Assembly (NCBI RefSeq): GCF_000472865.1
Contig: NZ_AXAP01000030.1
Span: 37,308 to 101,307, forward strand
Direction: 5' to 3'
Origin: Bradyrhizobium elkanii WSM2783
Lineage (GTDB): Bacteria > Pseudomonadota > Alphaproteobacteria > Rhizobiales > Xanthobacteraceae
Length of the DNA stretch: 64,000 bases
Below the pieces are notes generated by a model. The model was not told the origin of the DNA, ran no database searches, and saw only the letters and a list, made by a program, of their open reading frames with translations. A program made the translations under genes and the position numbers. Below, piece by piece: positions 18,512 through 26,532 of this stretch (its first letter is position 1; the number at the start of each line of letters is the position of its first letter).

Positions 18512-20152
18512 TCAGGTCTGCTTGGTGGAGATGTCGAGCAGCCCGCGCGCTTCCAGCTCATCGCGGATCAGGCGCTTGGGTATCTTGCCGTAACCCGACT
18601 TCGGCAGTGCTTCCCAGAAGAAGAAGCGCTTAGGCATCTTGTAGCGCGGCACCTTCGGCGCAAGATACGCGGCAAGCTCCGCCTCGCCGACCGCGCTGGC
18701 GCCCTCGCGCGCGACGCAGACGGCAACCCCGACCTCGCCCCAGAAGGGATCGGGCACGCCGAGCACCGCGACCTCGCCGACAGCAGGATGCGTCAGGATC
18801 TTCTCCTCGATCTCACGCGGATAGATGTTGGAGCCGCCGGAGATGTACATGTCGGACGCGCGGCCGGTGATGTAGACGAAGCCCTCTTCGTCCATGTGGC
18901 CGAGATCGCCGGTGCGAAACCAGCCGTCACGAAACGCCTTCGCATTGGCTTCGGGGTTGTCGTAGTAGCCCGCGAACACTGCCGGGCCGATCACGCAGAT
19001 CTCCCCGGTCTCGAACGGCTTCAATTCGCGTCCCTGGTCGTCCTGGATCGAGACCTGCATGCCGACGCGCTCGAAGCCGCAGGTGCCGATCCGCGCATGC
19101 GGGCCGTCCTCGGGATCGTGCAGCGCCGGCGGCAGCACGGTGATGTTGCCGGTGACCTCGCCAAGGCCGAAATACTGCACCAGCACGGCGCCGAGCTTTC
19201 GCATCGCCAGCTTCTGGTCCTCGCGGTACATCGGCGCCCCCGCATAGATCACGTAGCGCAGCGAGGAATGGTCGAACTGGTCGACGGCGGGATGCTCGAC
19301 CATCATCTTCAGGATCGTCGGCACGGTGAAGAGATTGCTGACGCGATGCTGCTCGATCAGCCGGAACGTCTCGGCGATATCGAATTTCTCCGATGGCAGC
19401 AGGATGGTCGGCACGCCGCGCGCGGCCTGCATAAGCTGGTGGATGCCGGCGCCATGCGACAGCGGCGCGACCACGATCGAGGCATCCCGCTCGCTCACGC
19501 CGGGCGTCAGGTCGGCGAGATGATTGGTCACCACGAAGGCCATCTGGCCGTGGGTCAGCACGGCGGCCTTGGAGCGGCCGGTGGTGCCGGAGGTGAAGAA
19601 GAACCAGCAGGGATCGTCATGCTCGACCGCGACATTATCGACCTTCGCGCCGGCATGCGCCGCGATCGCGTCAGTGACGGTCCGCTCGCCAAAGCTCCCC
19701 TCCTCGCCGATCCGCCAGGTGAATTGCAGCGCCGGATTGGCGACGGCCGCGGCGTGCTCGGGAAAGTCGCCGTGGCAGAGGAAAGCCTTGGCGCCGGAGG
19801 CTGCGGCGAGATAGGCGACCTCGTCGGGCATCAGGCGGAAATTGGTCGGGACCCAGACCGCGCCGAGGCGGAAGGCGGCGAACATCGACCAGAACATCTC
19901 GTCGCAGTTCTTGGAGTGGACCAGGATGCGGTCGCCCTTGCCGACGCCCCGCGCCGCCAGCGCAGCGGCAAGTGCCGAGACGAGGCCATCGATCTCGCGC
20001 CACGTCCAGCTTCGGTCCTGCCAAATGAACCCTGCGCGATCGCCGTGCCGGCGCGCATTCTGGGTCACGATATGCGCCAGGTTCATGACCCGGCGCGACA
20101 TCCGCAACTGGCCGCCGCGCGGCGTGGCCGCGCTACCCGTCTCTCCGCTCAT
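18512..20152 (-). CDS. Acyl-CoA synthetase (AMP-binding, class I adenylate-forming)
   Basis: Activates a carboxylic acid to its acyl-AMP and then the CoA thioester. The 546 residues show the ATP/AMP motif FFFTSGTTGRSKAAVLTHG, the YFGLGEVTG block, GEICVIGP, the hinge Asp in GWFRTGDLGHMDEEG, YITGRASDMYISGG, and the catalytic Lys near the C-terminus in SGYGKIPKR. This is the standard order for long/medium-chain or aryl-CoA ligases. The substrate cannot be read. ATG 20152 is the first in-frame start. The linked downstream PPC-domain protein (2-base gap) is the only operon partner visible. Confidence 0.9.
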   Translation of the reverse strand: MSGETGSAATPRGGQLRMSRRVMNLAHIVTQNARRHGDRAGFIWQDRSWTWREIDGLVSALAAALAARGVGKGDRILVHSKNCDEMFWSMFAAFRLGAVWVPTNFRLMPDEVAYLAAASGAKAFLCHGDFPEHAAAVANPALQFTWRIGEEGSFGERTVTDAIAAHAGAKVDNVAVEHDDPCWFFFTSGTTGRSKAAVLTHGQMAFVVTNHLADLTPGVSERDASIVVAPLSHGAGIHQLMQAARGVPTILLPSEKFDIAETFRLIEQHRVSNLFTVPTILKMMVEHPAVDQFDHSSLRYVIYAGAPMYREDQKLAMRKLGAVLVQYFGLGEVTGNITVLPPALHDPEDGPHARIGTCGFERVGMQVSIQDDQGRELKPFETGEICVIGPAVFAGYYDNPEANAKAFRDGWFRTGDLGHMDEEGFVYITGRASDMYISGGSNIYPREIEEKILTHPAVGEVAVLGVPDPFWGEVGVAVCVAREGASAVGEAELAAYLAPKVPRYKMPKRFFFWEALPKSGYGKIPKRLIRDELEARGLLDISTKQT

Positions 20153-20285
20153 TTCCGTCCCATCGGGAATTTCATCACGCGGGGCTTCTCGCCACCCCTA
20201 TGCGGTTTATCGCCTCCGCACGGGGTTCGGCAAGGGCGGACCCGGCGCCTCCGGCTGCCCAGCCACCGCTCCGCGACGAGGGCGC

Positions 20286-20690
20286 TCACTGCGGATGGTC
20301 GGCGAGTTCCTGGTCGCTCCTGCCCCAGTCCTGCCAAAGCTGCAGCGCACCCAGCAGAACCACCAGCGCGCCGAGGATGCCGTGCCACACCTGCAGCAGG
20401 GTGTCGCCGGAATAGCCGAACAGGAACGGCGAAGCGATCAGCCAGCAGCCGAGCACGATGGCTGCCACCTCCTCCCAGCGCTGCAGGGCGACATATTCGA
20501 GCTGGGCTAGGCCGAACACCAGCATGCCAATCACGAAGGTGTTGAGGATCATGATGCTGCGGTCGGCATCGACGACGTCGCGGCCGGCCTGCATCGGAAA
20601 CCATGGCGAGACCACGATCAGCACGCCAAGCAGCATGCCGAACCAGTCCTCCCAAGGTCTATGGGTGCTAAAGAAACGCTTATCCGACAT
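20286..20690 (-). CDS. SPW-repeat membrane protein
   Basis: A 134-residue inner-membrane protein with four hydrophobic segments arranged as two pairs. Each pair carries the SPW signature: VVSPWFP in the first half and IASPFLFGY in the second. The N-terminus (SDKRFFSTHRPWEDWFGM) is cytoplasmic and polar. ATG 20690 is preceded by GGGAGG at ideal spacing; an upstream in-frame start at 20753 lacks this. The function of SPW proteins is unknown. They are frequent in soil Alphaproteobacteria and actinomycetes. It is a single gene, divergent from the two small acetyltransferases. Confidence 0.85.
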   Translation of the reverse strand: MSDKRFFSTHRPWEDWFGMLLGVLIVVSPWFPMQAGRDVVDADRSIMILNTFVIGMLVFGLAQLEYVALQRWEEVAAIVLGCWLIASPFLFGYSGDTLLQVWHGILGALVVLLGALQLWQDWGRSDQELADHPQ

Positions 20691-20890
20691 GGTAGACCTC
20701 CCTGGAAAAGAGGCATACGTCAGCAGCCAGCGATTATGACATTGCAGGACCAAACGACCATCTGGCCGCTTCGGGGCGTATGTCTTGAAAAAAACCTAGG
20801 CCGGTTATGATCGGCTTGCAAGGCGGGCGATTGCCATTTCGCGGGACAACCACGGGGCGATGCCGCGATGCAAACAACGGGAATGAGATA

Positions 20891-21181
20891 ATGGATGGAC
20901 GTGTGAACGAAGCCGTAGTCAACAACCCCGGGCGCAAGCGCTACGAGCTCGCGGTCGACGGACATATTGCCGCGACCTACTACGAGAAAGCGGACGGTGT
21001 GATCACCTTCGTTCACACCGAAGTGCCGCCGGAGCTCGGCGGCAAGGGTATCGGCTCAAAGCTGGTCCGCGGCGCGCTGGACCAGGTGCGCGCCGAGGGC
21101 TTGAAGGTGATCGCGCAATGCCCGTTCGTGAAGGCCTTCATCGAGAAACACGCGGATTACCAGGATCTGCTGAAACACTGA
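20891..21181 (+). CDS. Small GNAT-like N-acetyltransferase (COG2388 type), first of a tandem pair
   Basis: A 96-residue short acetyltransferase-like protein. It has the LELAVDG/AATYYEKADGVITFVHTEVP sheet and the acetyl-CoA loop ELGGKGIGSKLVRGALDQV (pattern Q/R-x-x-G-x-G/A is GGKGIGS). It ends FVKAFIEKHADYQDLL. This is the YjdJ/COG2388 compact GNAT, which lacks the full substrate part of larger GNATs. ATG 20891 was chosen because the upstream frame is non-conserved and lacks a binding site. A paralogue follows 17 bases downstream, so both form one operon. The substrate is unknown. Confidence 0.85.
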   Translation: MDGRVNEAVVNNPGRKRYELAVDGHIAATYYEKADGVITFVHTEVPPELGGKGIGSKLVRGALDQVRAEGLKVIAQCPFVKAFIEKHADYQDLLKH

Positions 21182-21198
21182 AAGCGTAGACATCAGAC

Positions 21199-21471
21199 AT
21201 GACATCGGTCCGCAATAACAGCGCACAAAGCCGCTTCGAACTCGACGTCGAAGGCGGCGTCGCCTTCGCAAACTACCGCGCGACGCCGTCGGCCATCATC
21301 ATCACCCACACCGAGACGCCGCGTGCGCTGCGCGGCCGCGGCATCGCCTCCGAACTCGTCAAGGGCGCGCTGGAATTGATCCGCGCCGACGGCCACAAGG
21401 TGATCGCCGGCTGCGGCTTTGTCGTCGACTATCTCAGCAAGCACCCCGAATATCGGGATCTCGTGGCGTGA
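21199..21471 (+). CDS. Small GNAT-like N-acetyltransferase (COG2388 type), second of a tandem pair
   Basis: A 90-residue paralogue of the preceding gene, with the same layout: RFELDVEGGVAFANYR, then THTETPRALRGRGIASELVKG (acetyl-CoA loop GRGIAS), then CGFVVDYLSKHPEYRDL. The two differ at many positions, so the duplication is old rather than recent. Co-transcription is implied by the 17-base gap. It converges on the FAH-family gene, whose stop codon is eight bases away. No substrate can be proposed. Confidence 0.85.
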   Translation: MTSVRNNSAQSRFELDVEGGVAFANYRATPSAIIITHTETPRALRGRGIASELVKGALELIRADGHKVIAGCGFVVDYLSKHPEYRDLVA

Positions 21472-21479
21472 GCGGCCTG

Positions 21480-22271
21480 CTACACGATCCGGATTGACAT
21501 GTCCGGCAGGCCCTCGAGCTTGCACAGCAGCACGTCGCCCTTGACCACCGGGCCGACATTTTCCGGCGTGCCGGAATAGATGATGTCGCCAGCCTTCAGC
21601 TCGAAGGCTTCCGACAGTTTTGCGATCTGCTCGGCGACGCTCCAGATCATGTTCCGCAGGTCCGAGTTCTGCCTGACGGTGCCGTTGACCGCGAGCGAGA
21701 TCGCGCCCTGGGTGAAATGTCCGGTCTTGGAAGCCGGATGGATCGGACCGATCACGGCGGCATGGTCAAAGCTCTTGCCGATCTCCCAAGGCTTCTTCTC
21801 AGCGGCCATGCCGTTCTGCAGGTCGCGGCGGGTCATGTCGAGACCGAGCGCATAGCCGTAGACGTGATCCAGCGCCTTGTCGGCGGGAATGTTGGTGCCG
21901 CCGGATTTCAGCGCGGCGACGAGTTCGACCTCGTGATGATAGTTTTTCGTCAGCGACGGATAGGGATGATCGGCAACTGTCCCGATCGCAACGTTCTGGA
22001 TCGCATCGGTCGGCTTCTGGAAGAAGAACGGCGGCTCGCGCGTCGGATCGGAGCCGCGCTCGATCGCATGCGCGGCATAGTTGCGGCCGATGCAATAGAT
22101 GCGGCGGACCTGGAATACCTCGGTCTCGCCGACAATCGGGATCGTCGTCGCCGCCACCGGAAACATCGCCTTCGGCCCAGCCTGCGCCTCAGCGGACGTA
22201 GCCTGCGCAGCCGTTCCCGCCAGCGCGAGCGCGCCGGTTGCCAGCATGGTCCTGCGATCGATCGTAGTCAT
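21480..22271 (-). CDS. Tat-exported fumarylacetoacetate hydrolase-family protein
   Basis: A 263-residue protein of the FAH/acylpyruvase superfamily. These divalent-metal enzymes usually cleave C-C bonds in 2-oxo acids or decarboxylate in the cytosol. The C-terminal fold is complete: YCIGRNYAAHAIE, the metal/catalytic block KNYHHEVELVAALK with the Glu-x-Glu pair, GYALGLDMTRRDLQ, and SGTPENVGPVVKGD. The unusual part is the N-terminus, DRRTMLATGALALAGTAAQA, which has a twin Arg, a hydrophobic stretch and an Ala-rich cut region and so looks like a Tat signal. ATG 22271 has GAAGGAGAAA upstream. Export suggests a periplasmic enzyme acting on an environmental 2-oxo acid or lactone. The substrate is unknown. 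A terminator for the upstream gene lies just before it. Confidence 0.85.
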   Translation of the reverse strand: MTTIDRRTMLATGALALAGTAAQATSAEAQAGPKAMFPVAATTIPIVGETEVFQVRRIYCIGRNYAAHAIERGSDPTREPPFFFQKPTDAIQNVAIGTVADHPYPSLTKNYHHEVELVAALKSGGTNIPADKALDHVYGYALGLDMTRRDLQNGMAAEKKPWEIGKSFDHAAVIGPIHPASKTGHFTQGAISLAVNGTVRQNSDLRNMIWSVAEQIAKLSEAFELKAGDIIYSGTPENVGPVVKGDVLLCKLEGLPDMSIRIV

Positions 22272-22305
22272 GGGCGTTTCTCCTTCGTTGTTGTTATCTG
22301 GGGTC

Positions 22306-22333
22306 AAAAAAAGACCCGCGACGATCGCGGGCC
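22306..22333 (-). terminator. Rho-independent terminator of the DUF3597 gene
   Basis: Read on the minus strand: GGCCCGCGA (22325-22333), 3-nt loop, TCGCGGGTC (22313-22321), then seven T (the A run at 22306-22312). The stem has one G-U pair. It lies 27 bases after the DUF3597 stop and separates it from the FAH-family gene. Confidence 0.9.
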
Positions 22334-22359
22334 TTCGAATCCTAAGTACGAGCGTCGCG

Positions 22360-22785
22360 TTAGTGCTTGATTTCCGGCGGCAGCTTGCCGCCATTGGCGG
22401 CGAGCTTGGTCATCACCTGCTTGTGCAGCCAGATGTTCATGCTCGCGGAATCATTGGTGTCGCCGGTGTAGCCGAGTTCCTTGGCAAGCTCCTTGCGCGC
22501 CGACAGGCTCGAATCGATGTCGAGCGCCTTCATCAGGTCGACGATCGATGTGCGCCACTCGAGCTTCTCCTTCTTTGCGGCGACAGCCGCATCCAAAATC
22601 GGAGCGACGTCGACGCTCTGCGCAGGCGCTGCAGCCGTAGCAGTCGGCGAGGTGCCGGCCGCGGGCGCGCTCCCCGCGGGCGCGCTCCCCGCAGGCGCGC
22701 TCCCCGCAGGCGCACCGCCAGCCGGCGCTGCGGTCGCTGTGCTGCTGCCGAAGATCGAGCTCATGATTTTTCCGAAAATGCTCAT
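22360..22785 (-). CDS. DUF3597 domain protein with a Pro-Ala-Gly repeat linker
   Basis: A 141-residue protein. The N-terminus MSIFGKIMSSIFG is typical of the DUF3597 family. Next comes a low-complexity linker of APAGS units and an Ala/Thr stretch (about 20-55). The DUF3597 domain itself (about 58-140: VDVAPILDAA, KLEWRTSIVDLMKALDID, KELGYTGD, NIWLHKQVMTKLAANGG) is predicted all-helical. No function is known for the domain. In coding DNA the linker is a 4 x 15-bp tandem repeat (22661-22720). ATG 22785 has GGAGTGAAC upstream, and a strong terminator follows. Confidence 0.85.
   Translation of the reverse strand: MSIFGKIMSSIFGSSTATAAPAGGAPAGSAPAGSAPAGSAPAAGTSPTATAAAPAQSVDVAPILDAAVAAKKEKLEWRTSIVDLMKALDIDSSLSARKELAKELGYTGDTNDSASMNIWLHKQVMTKLAANGGKLPPEIKH
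22661..22720. repeat. 15-bp tandem repeat inside the DUF3597 gene
   Basis: Four consecutive 15-base units, 22661-22675, 22676-22690, 22691-22705 and 22706-22720. The first two are identical (GCGGGCGCGCTCCCC), the third differs by one base (GCAGG), and the fourth is degenerate. Length in frame (5 codons per unit) keeps the reading frame when copies are gained or lost. Confidence 0.95.
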
Positions 22786-23082
22786 CGTTCACTCCAAAAA
22801 ACTTGAGATGTGGTGTCAGGTGGTTCTCTCGGGGCTCTTTTCGACCGCCAGCACCCGCCCGCGTCGCAAAATGATTTTACCCGGCCCAGCCAAGGTTGCC
22901 AATGCGACATTCACCGAAGCGTGAGCGCGTCTGTCCCGGTTTGGGAGTACCGTGACATCTCAGTTCGCGACATGGCCGGTTGGGTGTCTTCGCGTCTGGC
23001 CTGTTCGTGATCGCTTAGGAGACGGCACGTCGTGCCCTCGCTGGCGGGCACAGAAATGCGGCCGCGCAGGGAGACAACGACT

Positions 23083-23991
23083 ATGGCCACCTATCACGAC
23101 AATGTCACATCATTGACGCAGAACGGACAGGAAGTCGCGGCTGCGCCCGAGATTCGCACCATCGGTCTTGGCGACCTGCATCGCGCCCTGCAGCTCGGCT
23201 GGGAGGATTTCAAGGCCGTGCCAAGCCACGCCGTCATCTTGTGCGTGGTCTATCCGGTGCTGGGCCTGGTGCTTGCCCGCGTCGTGCACGGCTATTCCGT
23301 GCTGCCGCTATTGTTCCCGTTGGCCGCGGGCTTCGCCATGCTCGGCCCGTTCGCGGCGATCGGTCTCTATGAACTCAGCCGCCGTCGCGAAAATGGCGAA
23401 GAACCTTCTGCATGGGACGCGATCGAGATCGTCCGCTCGCCGTCATTCGGCGCCATGCTTGGATTAGGCACGCTGCTGTTCGCACTGTTCGTGACCTGGA
23501 TCGCCACGGCGCAGGCCATCTACGTCTCGGCATTCGGTTATGCGACGGCTGCGGGGATTCCGGACTTCTTCACGCAGGTGCTGACGACAACGCAAGGCTG
23601 GTGGTTGATCCTGGTCGGCTGCGGCGTCGGCTTTCTCTTCGCCCTGCTCGCGCTTTGCATCAGCGTGGTGTCGTTCCCGATGATGCTCGACCGTCACGCC
23701 ACGACCGGTGAAGCCATGATCACCTCGCTGCGCGCGGTCGCGCGCAATCCGCTACCAATGGCCGCCTGGGGCCTGATCGTTGCGGCATTGCTAGTGCTGG
23801 GAACGCTGCCTTTCTTCCTCGGCCTCGCCGTTGTCATTCCCCTGCTCGGCCATGCCACCTGGCATCTCTACCGGCAGGTGATCGTTCCCGATCCCAATGT
23901 GCGACCGCTCCCGCCGCGCCCGCGCGAGCGCAAGCCTGCCGCCGACTTCCCCGCCAACCTGTTCCCATGGCGGCGGAAAAACAGCGCGTAA
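23083..23991 (+). CDS. DUF2189-family integral membrane protein
   Basis: A 302-residue inner-membrane protein with about six hydrophobic helices, for instance AVILCVVYPVLGLVLARVV, LLFPLAAGFAMLGPFAAIGL, MLGLGTLLFALFVTWIATAQ, LILVGCGVGFLFALLALCI and AALLVLGTLPFFLGLAVVIP. The conserved start IRTIGLGDLHRALQLGWEDF and the tail WHLYRQVI are DUF2189 features. The N- and C-termini are polar, the latter Pro/Arg-rich. ATG 23083 follows AGGGAGA; an upstream in-frame start at 23032 is weaker. The family is linked loosely to cytochrome c oxidase subunit I-like annotation in older records. No experimental role is known to me. It is monocistronic. Confidence 0.8.
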   Translation: MATYHDNVTSLTQNGQEVAAAPEIRTIGLGDLHRALQLGWEDFKAVPSHAVILCVVYPVLGLVLARVVHGYSVLPLLFPLAAGFAMLGPFAAIGLYELSRRRENGEEPSAWDAIEIVRSPSFGAMLGLGTLLFALFVTWIATAQAIYVSAFGYATAAGIPDFFTQVLTTTQGWWLILVGCGVGFLFALLALCISVVSFPMMLDRHATTGEAMITSLRAVARNPLPMAAWGLIVAALLVLGTLPFFLGLAVVIPLLGHATWHLYRQVIVPDPNVRPLPPRPRERKPAADFPANLFPWRRKNSA

Positions 23992-24192
23992 ATCTTCGGC
24001 AAATCCGCTCATCTCCGGCCTGGTGCGCGAGCACCAGATCGGAGATGCGCAGGAATATGTCATCGCCTCGGCATGGGATTGACTTGCTCGCGCAACGCCG
24101 ACAAGCCTTGTTTTGGCCGCTGTTGCCGCAAACATTTTGGTAGCGTTTCGAGATTAGTGTCGATGGTGCGTCGACATGGAGTGAATGATTTC

Positions 24193-25005
24193 ATGAGCTT
24201 TCGCTTTTCCCTCCGGACTGCGCTGGGAGCCCTGCTCCTGACCCTCAGCACGCCTTCGTTCGCCGCGACCTGCGGCAGCGGCTCGTTCGATACGTGGCTG
24301 GACGATTTCAAGAAGGAGGCGGCGTCGAAGGGGATTTCGCAGTCCGCGATCCAGGTCGGCCTGAACGGCGTCACCCTCGACAAGAACGTCCTCACGCGCG
24401 ACCAGTCGCAGAAGGTGTTCAGTCAGACTTTCGAGGAATTCTCGGGACGCATGGTGCCGCCCCGCCTCACCCGTGGCGCCAACATGATGAAGCAGTACGG
24501 CTCGGTGCTGTCCCGCATCGAGGAGGCGTATGGCGTGCCAGGCGAAGTGCTGGTGGCGATCTGGGGACTGGAGACCGATTTCGGCGTCAACATCGGCAAA
24601 TTCCCGACGATGCGGGCGCTGGCGACGCTCGCCTATGATTGCCGCCGCTCCGATATGTTCAGGGCCGAGCTTCTGGATGCGCTCCGCATCATCGAGCGCG
24701 GCGATGTCCCTGCGCAGGAACTGCGCGGCGCATGGGCCGGCGAGATCGGCCAGACCCAGTTCATGCCGTCGAACTACATCAAATTCGCAGTCGATTTCGA
24801 CGGCAATGGCCGCCGCGATCTCCTGCACAGCGCGCCCGATGTGCTGGCCTCGACCGCGAATTTCTTCGCCAACCATGGCTGGCAACGCGGCAAGAATTGG
24901 GAGCCAGGCAATCCGAACTTCGCGGTAATCCAGCAATGGAACAAGAGCGAGGTTTACGCCCGGACCGTCGCCTATTTTGCCACCCAGCTTACCCGAGCGC
25001 CCTAA
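24193..25005 (+). CDS. Lytic murein transglycosylase, MltB-like (SLT_2)
   Basis: Periplasmic enzyme that cleaves the MurNAc-GlcNAc bond of peptidoglycan to leave a 1,6-anhydro end. The 270-residue product has a Sec signal (RFSLRTALGALLLTLSTPSFA) and the MltB catalytic region GLETDFGVNIGKFPTMRALA, where Glu is the catalytic acid. The AYDCRRSDMFRAELLDALRI and GAWAGEIGQTQFMPSNYIKF motifs follow. It has no lipobox, so it is probably soluble. The start at 24193 yields the signal peptide; starts further upstream (24073, 24163) would add non-conserved residues. A palindromic repeat begins right after its stop. Confidence 0.88.
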   Translation: MSFRFSLRTALGALLLTLSTPSFAATCGSGSFDTWLDDFKKEAASKGISQSAIQVGLNGVTLDKNVLTRDQSQKVFSQTFEEFSGRMVPPRLTRGANMMKQYGSVLSRIEEAYGVPGEVLVAIWGLETDFGVNIGKFPTMRALATLAYDCRRSDMFRAELLDALRIIERGDVPAQELRGAWAGEIGQTQFMPSNYIKFAVDFDGNGRRDLLHSAPDVLASTANFFANHGWQRGKNWEPGNPNFAVIQQWNKSEVYARTVAYFATQLTRAP

Positions 25006-25083
25006 AGCGTTTGCGAGCGAAGCATGCCCTCGGACTTGATCCGAGGGTGGACGCCGGTTCGCGTCAAGGAAACGCGTCAAAAA
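25006..25083. repeat. Intergenic repeat, copy 1 of family B (AGCGTTTTCGAGCGAAG type)
   Basis: Consensus parts AGCGTTTGCGAGCGAAGCAT and ACGCCGGTTCGCGTCAAGGA then AACGCGTCAAAA, with an inserted hairpin CCCTCGGACTTGATCCGAGGG-like stem at about 25028-25048. A second copy without this insertion is at 50376-50428. It begins immediately after the stop codon of the MltB-like gene. Confidence 0.85.
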
Positions 25084-25157
25084 GAAATCTTACGCCCCTC
25101 TGTCTTTAAGGAGCCGATCGCCGCAGGACGATCGGCACCTTCGAGAAGCCTTGCCTC

Positions 25158-25421
25158 CTACTTCGCCTCGCCGGCGTGCATGGCCTTGTTCAAATGCGCC
25201 GCGCACACGCCCATCTTGCCACCGAGCAGAGCGTCCTGGGCTTGGGCAATCTCCTTTTGCGCCACGATTTTGCCTGGACCGTCCGCCATGTTCTCGACCA
25301 TAGATTCAGTCTTGGTGAGATTGTCGCCGCTGCAGCCGGCGCTCACCTTGGCGGCGTGGGCAGGAATGGCCGCGTAAGCAATGGCAGCCATCGCAGTCGC
25401 TGCAATCAGTTTGTTGCGCAT
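25158..25421 (-). CDS. Small secreted protein of unknown function
   Basis: An 87-residue protein with a Sec signal (KLIAATAMAAIAYAAIPAHA, cut before AKVSAG). The mature part has two Cys (SAGCSG and GVCAAHL) that could form a disulphide, and the helical stretch KEIAQAQDALLGGKMG. ATG 25421 is preceded by GGGGAAAA. The composition and the presence of a clean signal argue for a real gene. No family function is known. Its neighbours are unrelated, and it is probably a single-gene unit. Confidence 0.7.
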   Translation of the reverse strand: MRNKLIAATAMAAIAYAAIPAHAAKVSAGCSGDNLTKTESMVENMADGPGKIVAQKEIAQAQDALLGGKMGVCAAHLNKAMHAGEAK

Positions 25422-26253
25422 AGTATTTTCCCCATTTCCGTCTTCTTTGAACGGAAGCCGACGTCATTGCCGGAATCCGTGACAGCGATTGTTCGCTCAT
25501 CATCGAAAAGTTCAGAATGAATTCCGCGCGATAGAGATGTGATCGACGCTGCGAGCAAAGCACGCATGCGTTGCATCGATTTTTCATTACAGCCCGGTAA
25601 GGAAACGCCGCGTAAGCGATCGTTGCCGCTAGCCCGGTGCAACGTGCCGTCTCCTCTCCTCACGAACCGAATTCCCGCGGACCGGGAACTGCGGGTTCAG
25701 CGTCGGCGACGAGCCCTTCGGGTTGCGAACATCCTTGGGTGACTACGCTGAGGGGTGGACGGTCTGCCAGACGATGATCCTGCGCCTGGCTTCGGGCGCG
25801 CGGTCCGACGCCAACTCCTAGATGGTGAAGGAATGTTCTTCTAAATCTGCGCCAGAAGAAATGATTTTCATTTCATTTCTAAGCGGCGCATGCGAATCAC
25901 GCATGAGAAGCGAGCCCTTGTGAGTTGGCCTCTGCATGACACCAATCGGGTTTCAACGTTTGATTTCGGCACTGATAGCCACGACATGCTTTAGGGGCGA
26001 CAGAGACGCTATTCTTGTAACAAGCCAGTGATTTTACGCGCCTTTTCTGATCTCCGACAGGCCTCACACCGGGGGCGCCCGCGCCTTCTCGGGCAGCCCC
26101 ATGAAGGGTTAATCGACCCTTACTTTGTCATGCATTTTTCACTTAGCTGCATCGCAACATAAGCGCTACCGCACCGCATCAACTCAACTTATGTTCACTT
26201 CATCAACGATGACGCGTGCCGAAACGCTGAATCGTAATTTCTAGGAGACTACC
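25422..26253. other. Long intergenic region before the DUF1127 gene
   Basis: About 830 bases with no confident gene. It is clearly AT-richer than the neighbouring genes. The last 100 bases must contain the promoter of the DUF1127 gene. A stretch at about 25674-25821 has an open frame whose translation (FPRTGNCGFSVGDEPFGLRT and on) has coding-like composition but no start or known family; it could be a gene remnant. No repeat shared with other parts of the window was found. Confidence 0.4.
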
Positions 26254-26406
26254 ATGTTACTCTCGCTCATCCGCATGATCCGGGCTTTCCGGGATTATCA
26301 GCGTAATGTTGCCGAGCTGTCGCAGCTTAGCGATCGCGAGCTGGCGGACATCGGCCTCGATCGCTCCGATATCCCGCGCGTCGCCTCTGGGCACTACAAC
26401 GGCTGA
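26254..26406 (+). CDS. DUF1127-domain small protein
   Basis: A 50-residue protein, MLLSLIRMIRAFRDYQRNVA followed by ELSQLSDRELADIGLDRSDI and a short tail (SGHYNG). It has the defining DUF1127 block of a helix followed by LxxLSDRELxDIGLxRSDI, a family restricted mainly to Proteobacteria. Members in Agrobacterium and Rhodobacter act in phosphate/carbon metabolism or RNA turnover; the role here is unknown. ATG 26254 has TAGGAGAC 4 nt upstream. It is below 60 codons, so it would be missed by length cut-offs. A terminator follows. Confidence 0.9.
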   Translation: MLLSLIRMIRAFRDYQRNVAELSQLSDRELADIGLDRSDIPRVASGHYNG

Positions 26407-26434
26407 TCGTTCGTCAGCCCATCAGTGAACGGAT

Positions 26435-26460
26435 AACGCCCGCTACTTTACGCGGGCGTT
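26435..26460 (+). terminator. Terminator-like hairpin after the DUF1127 gene
   Basis: AACGCCCGC (26435-26443), 8-nt loop, GCGGGCGTT (26452-26460), followed by TCTCGTATT. The 9-bp GC-rich stem is 28 bases after the stop codon; the T tract is short. Confidence 0.75.
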
Positions 26461-26532
26461 CTCGTATTCTCTCCCCAGTTTCTCTGCCCGGTTTCAGATG
26501 CGCTCGCGGAAAAAACGCGCTAACCCTGCGCG

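Noticed and set aside
25674..25821. Coding-like stretch (FPRTGNCGFSVGDEPFGLRT) in the gap before the DUF1127 gene
   Set aside because: No start codon, ribosome site or recognised family. Possible remnant but not supported enough to list as a pseudogene.
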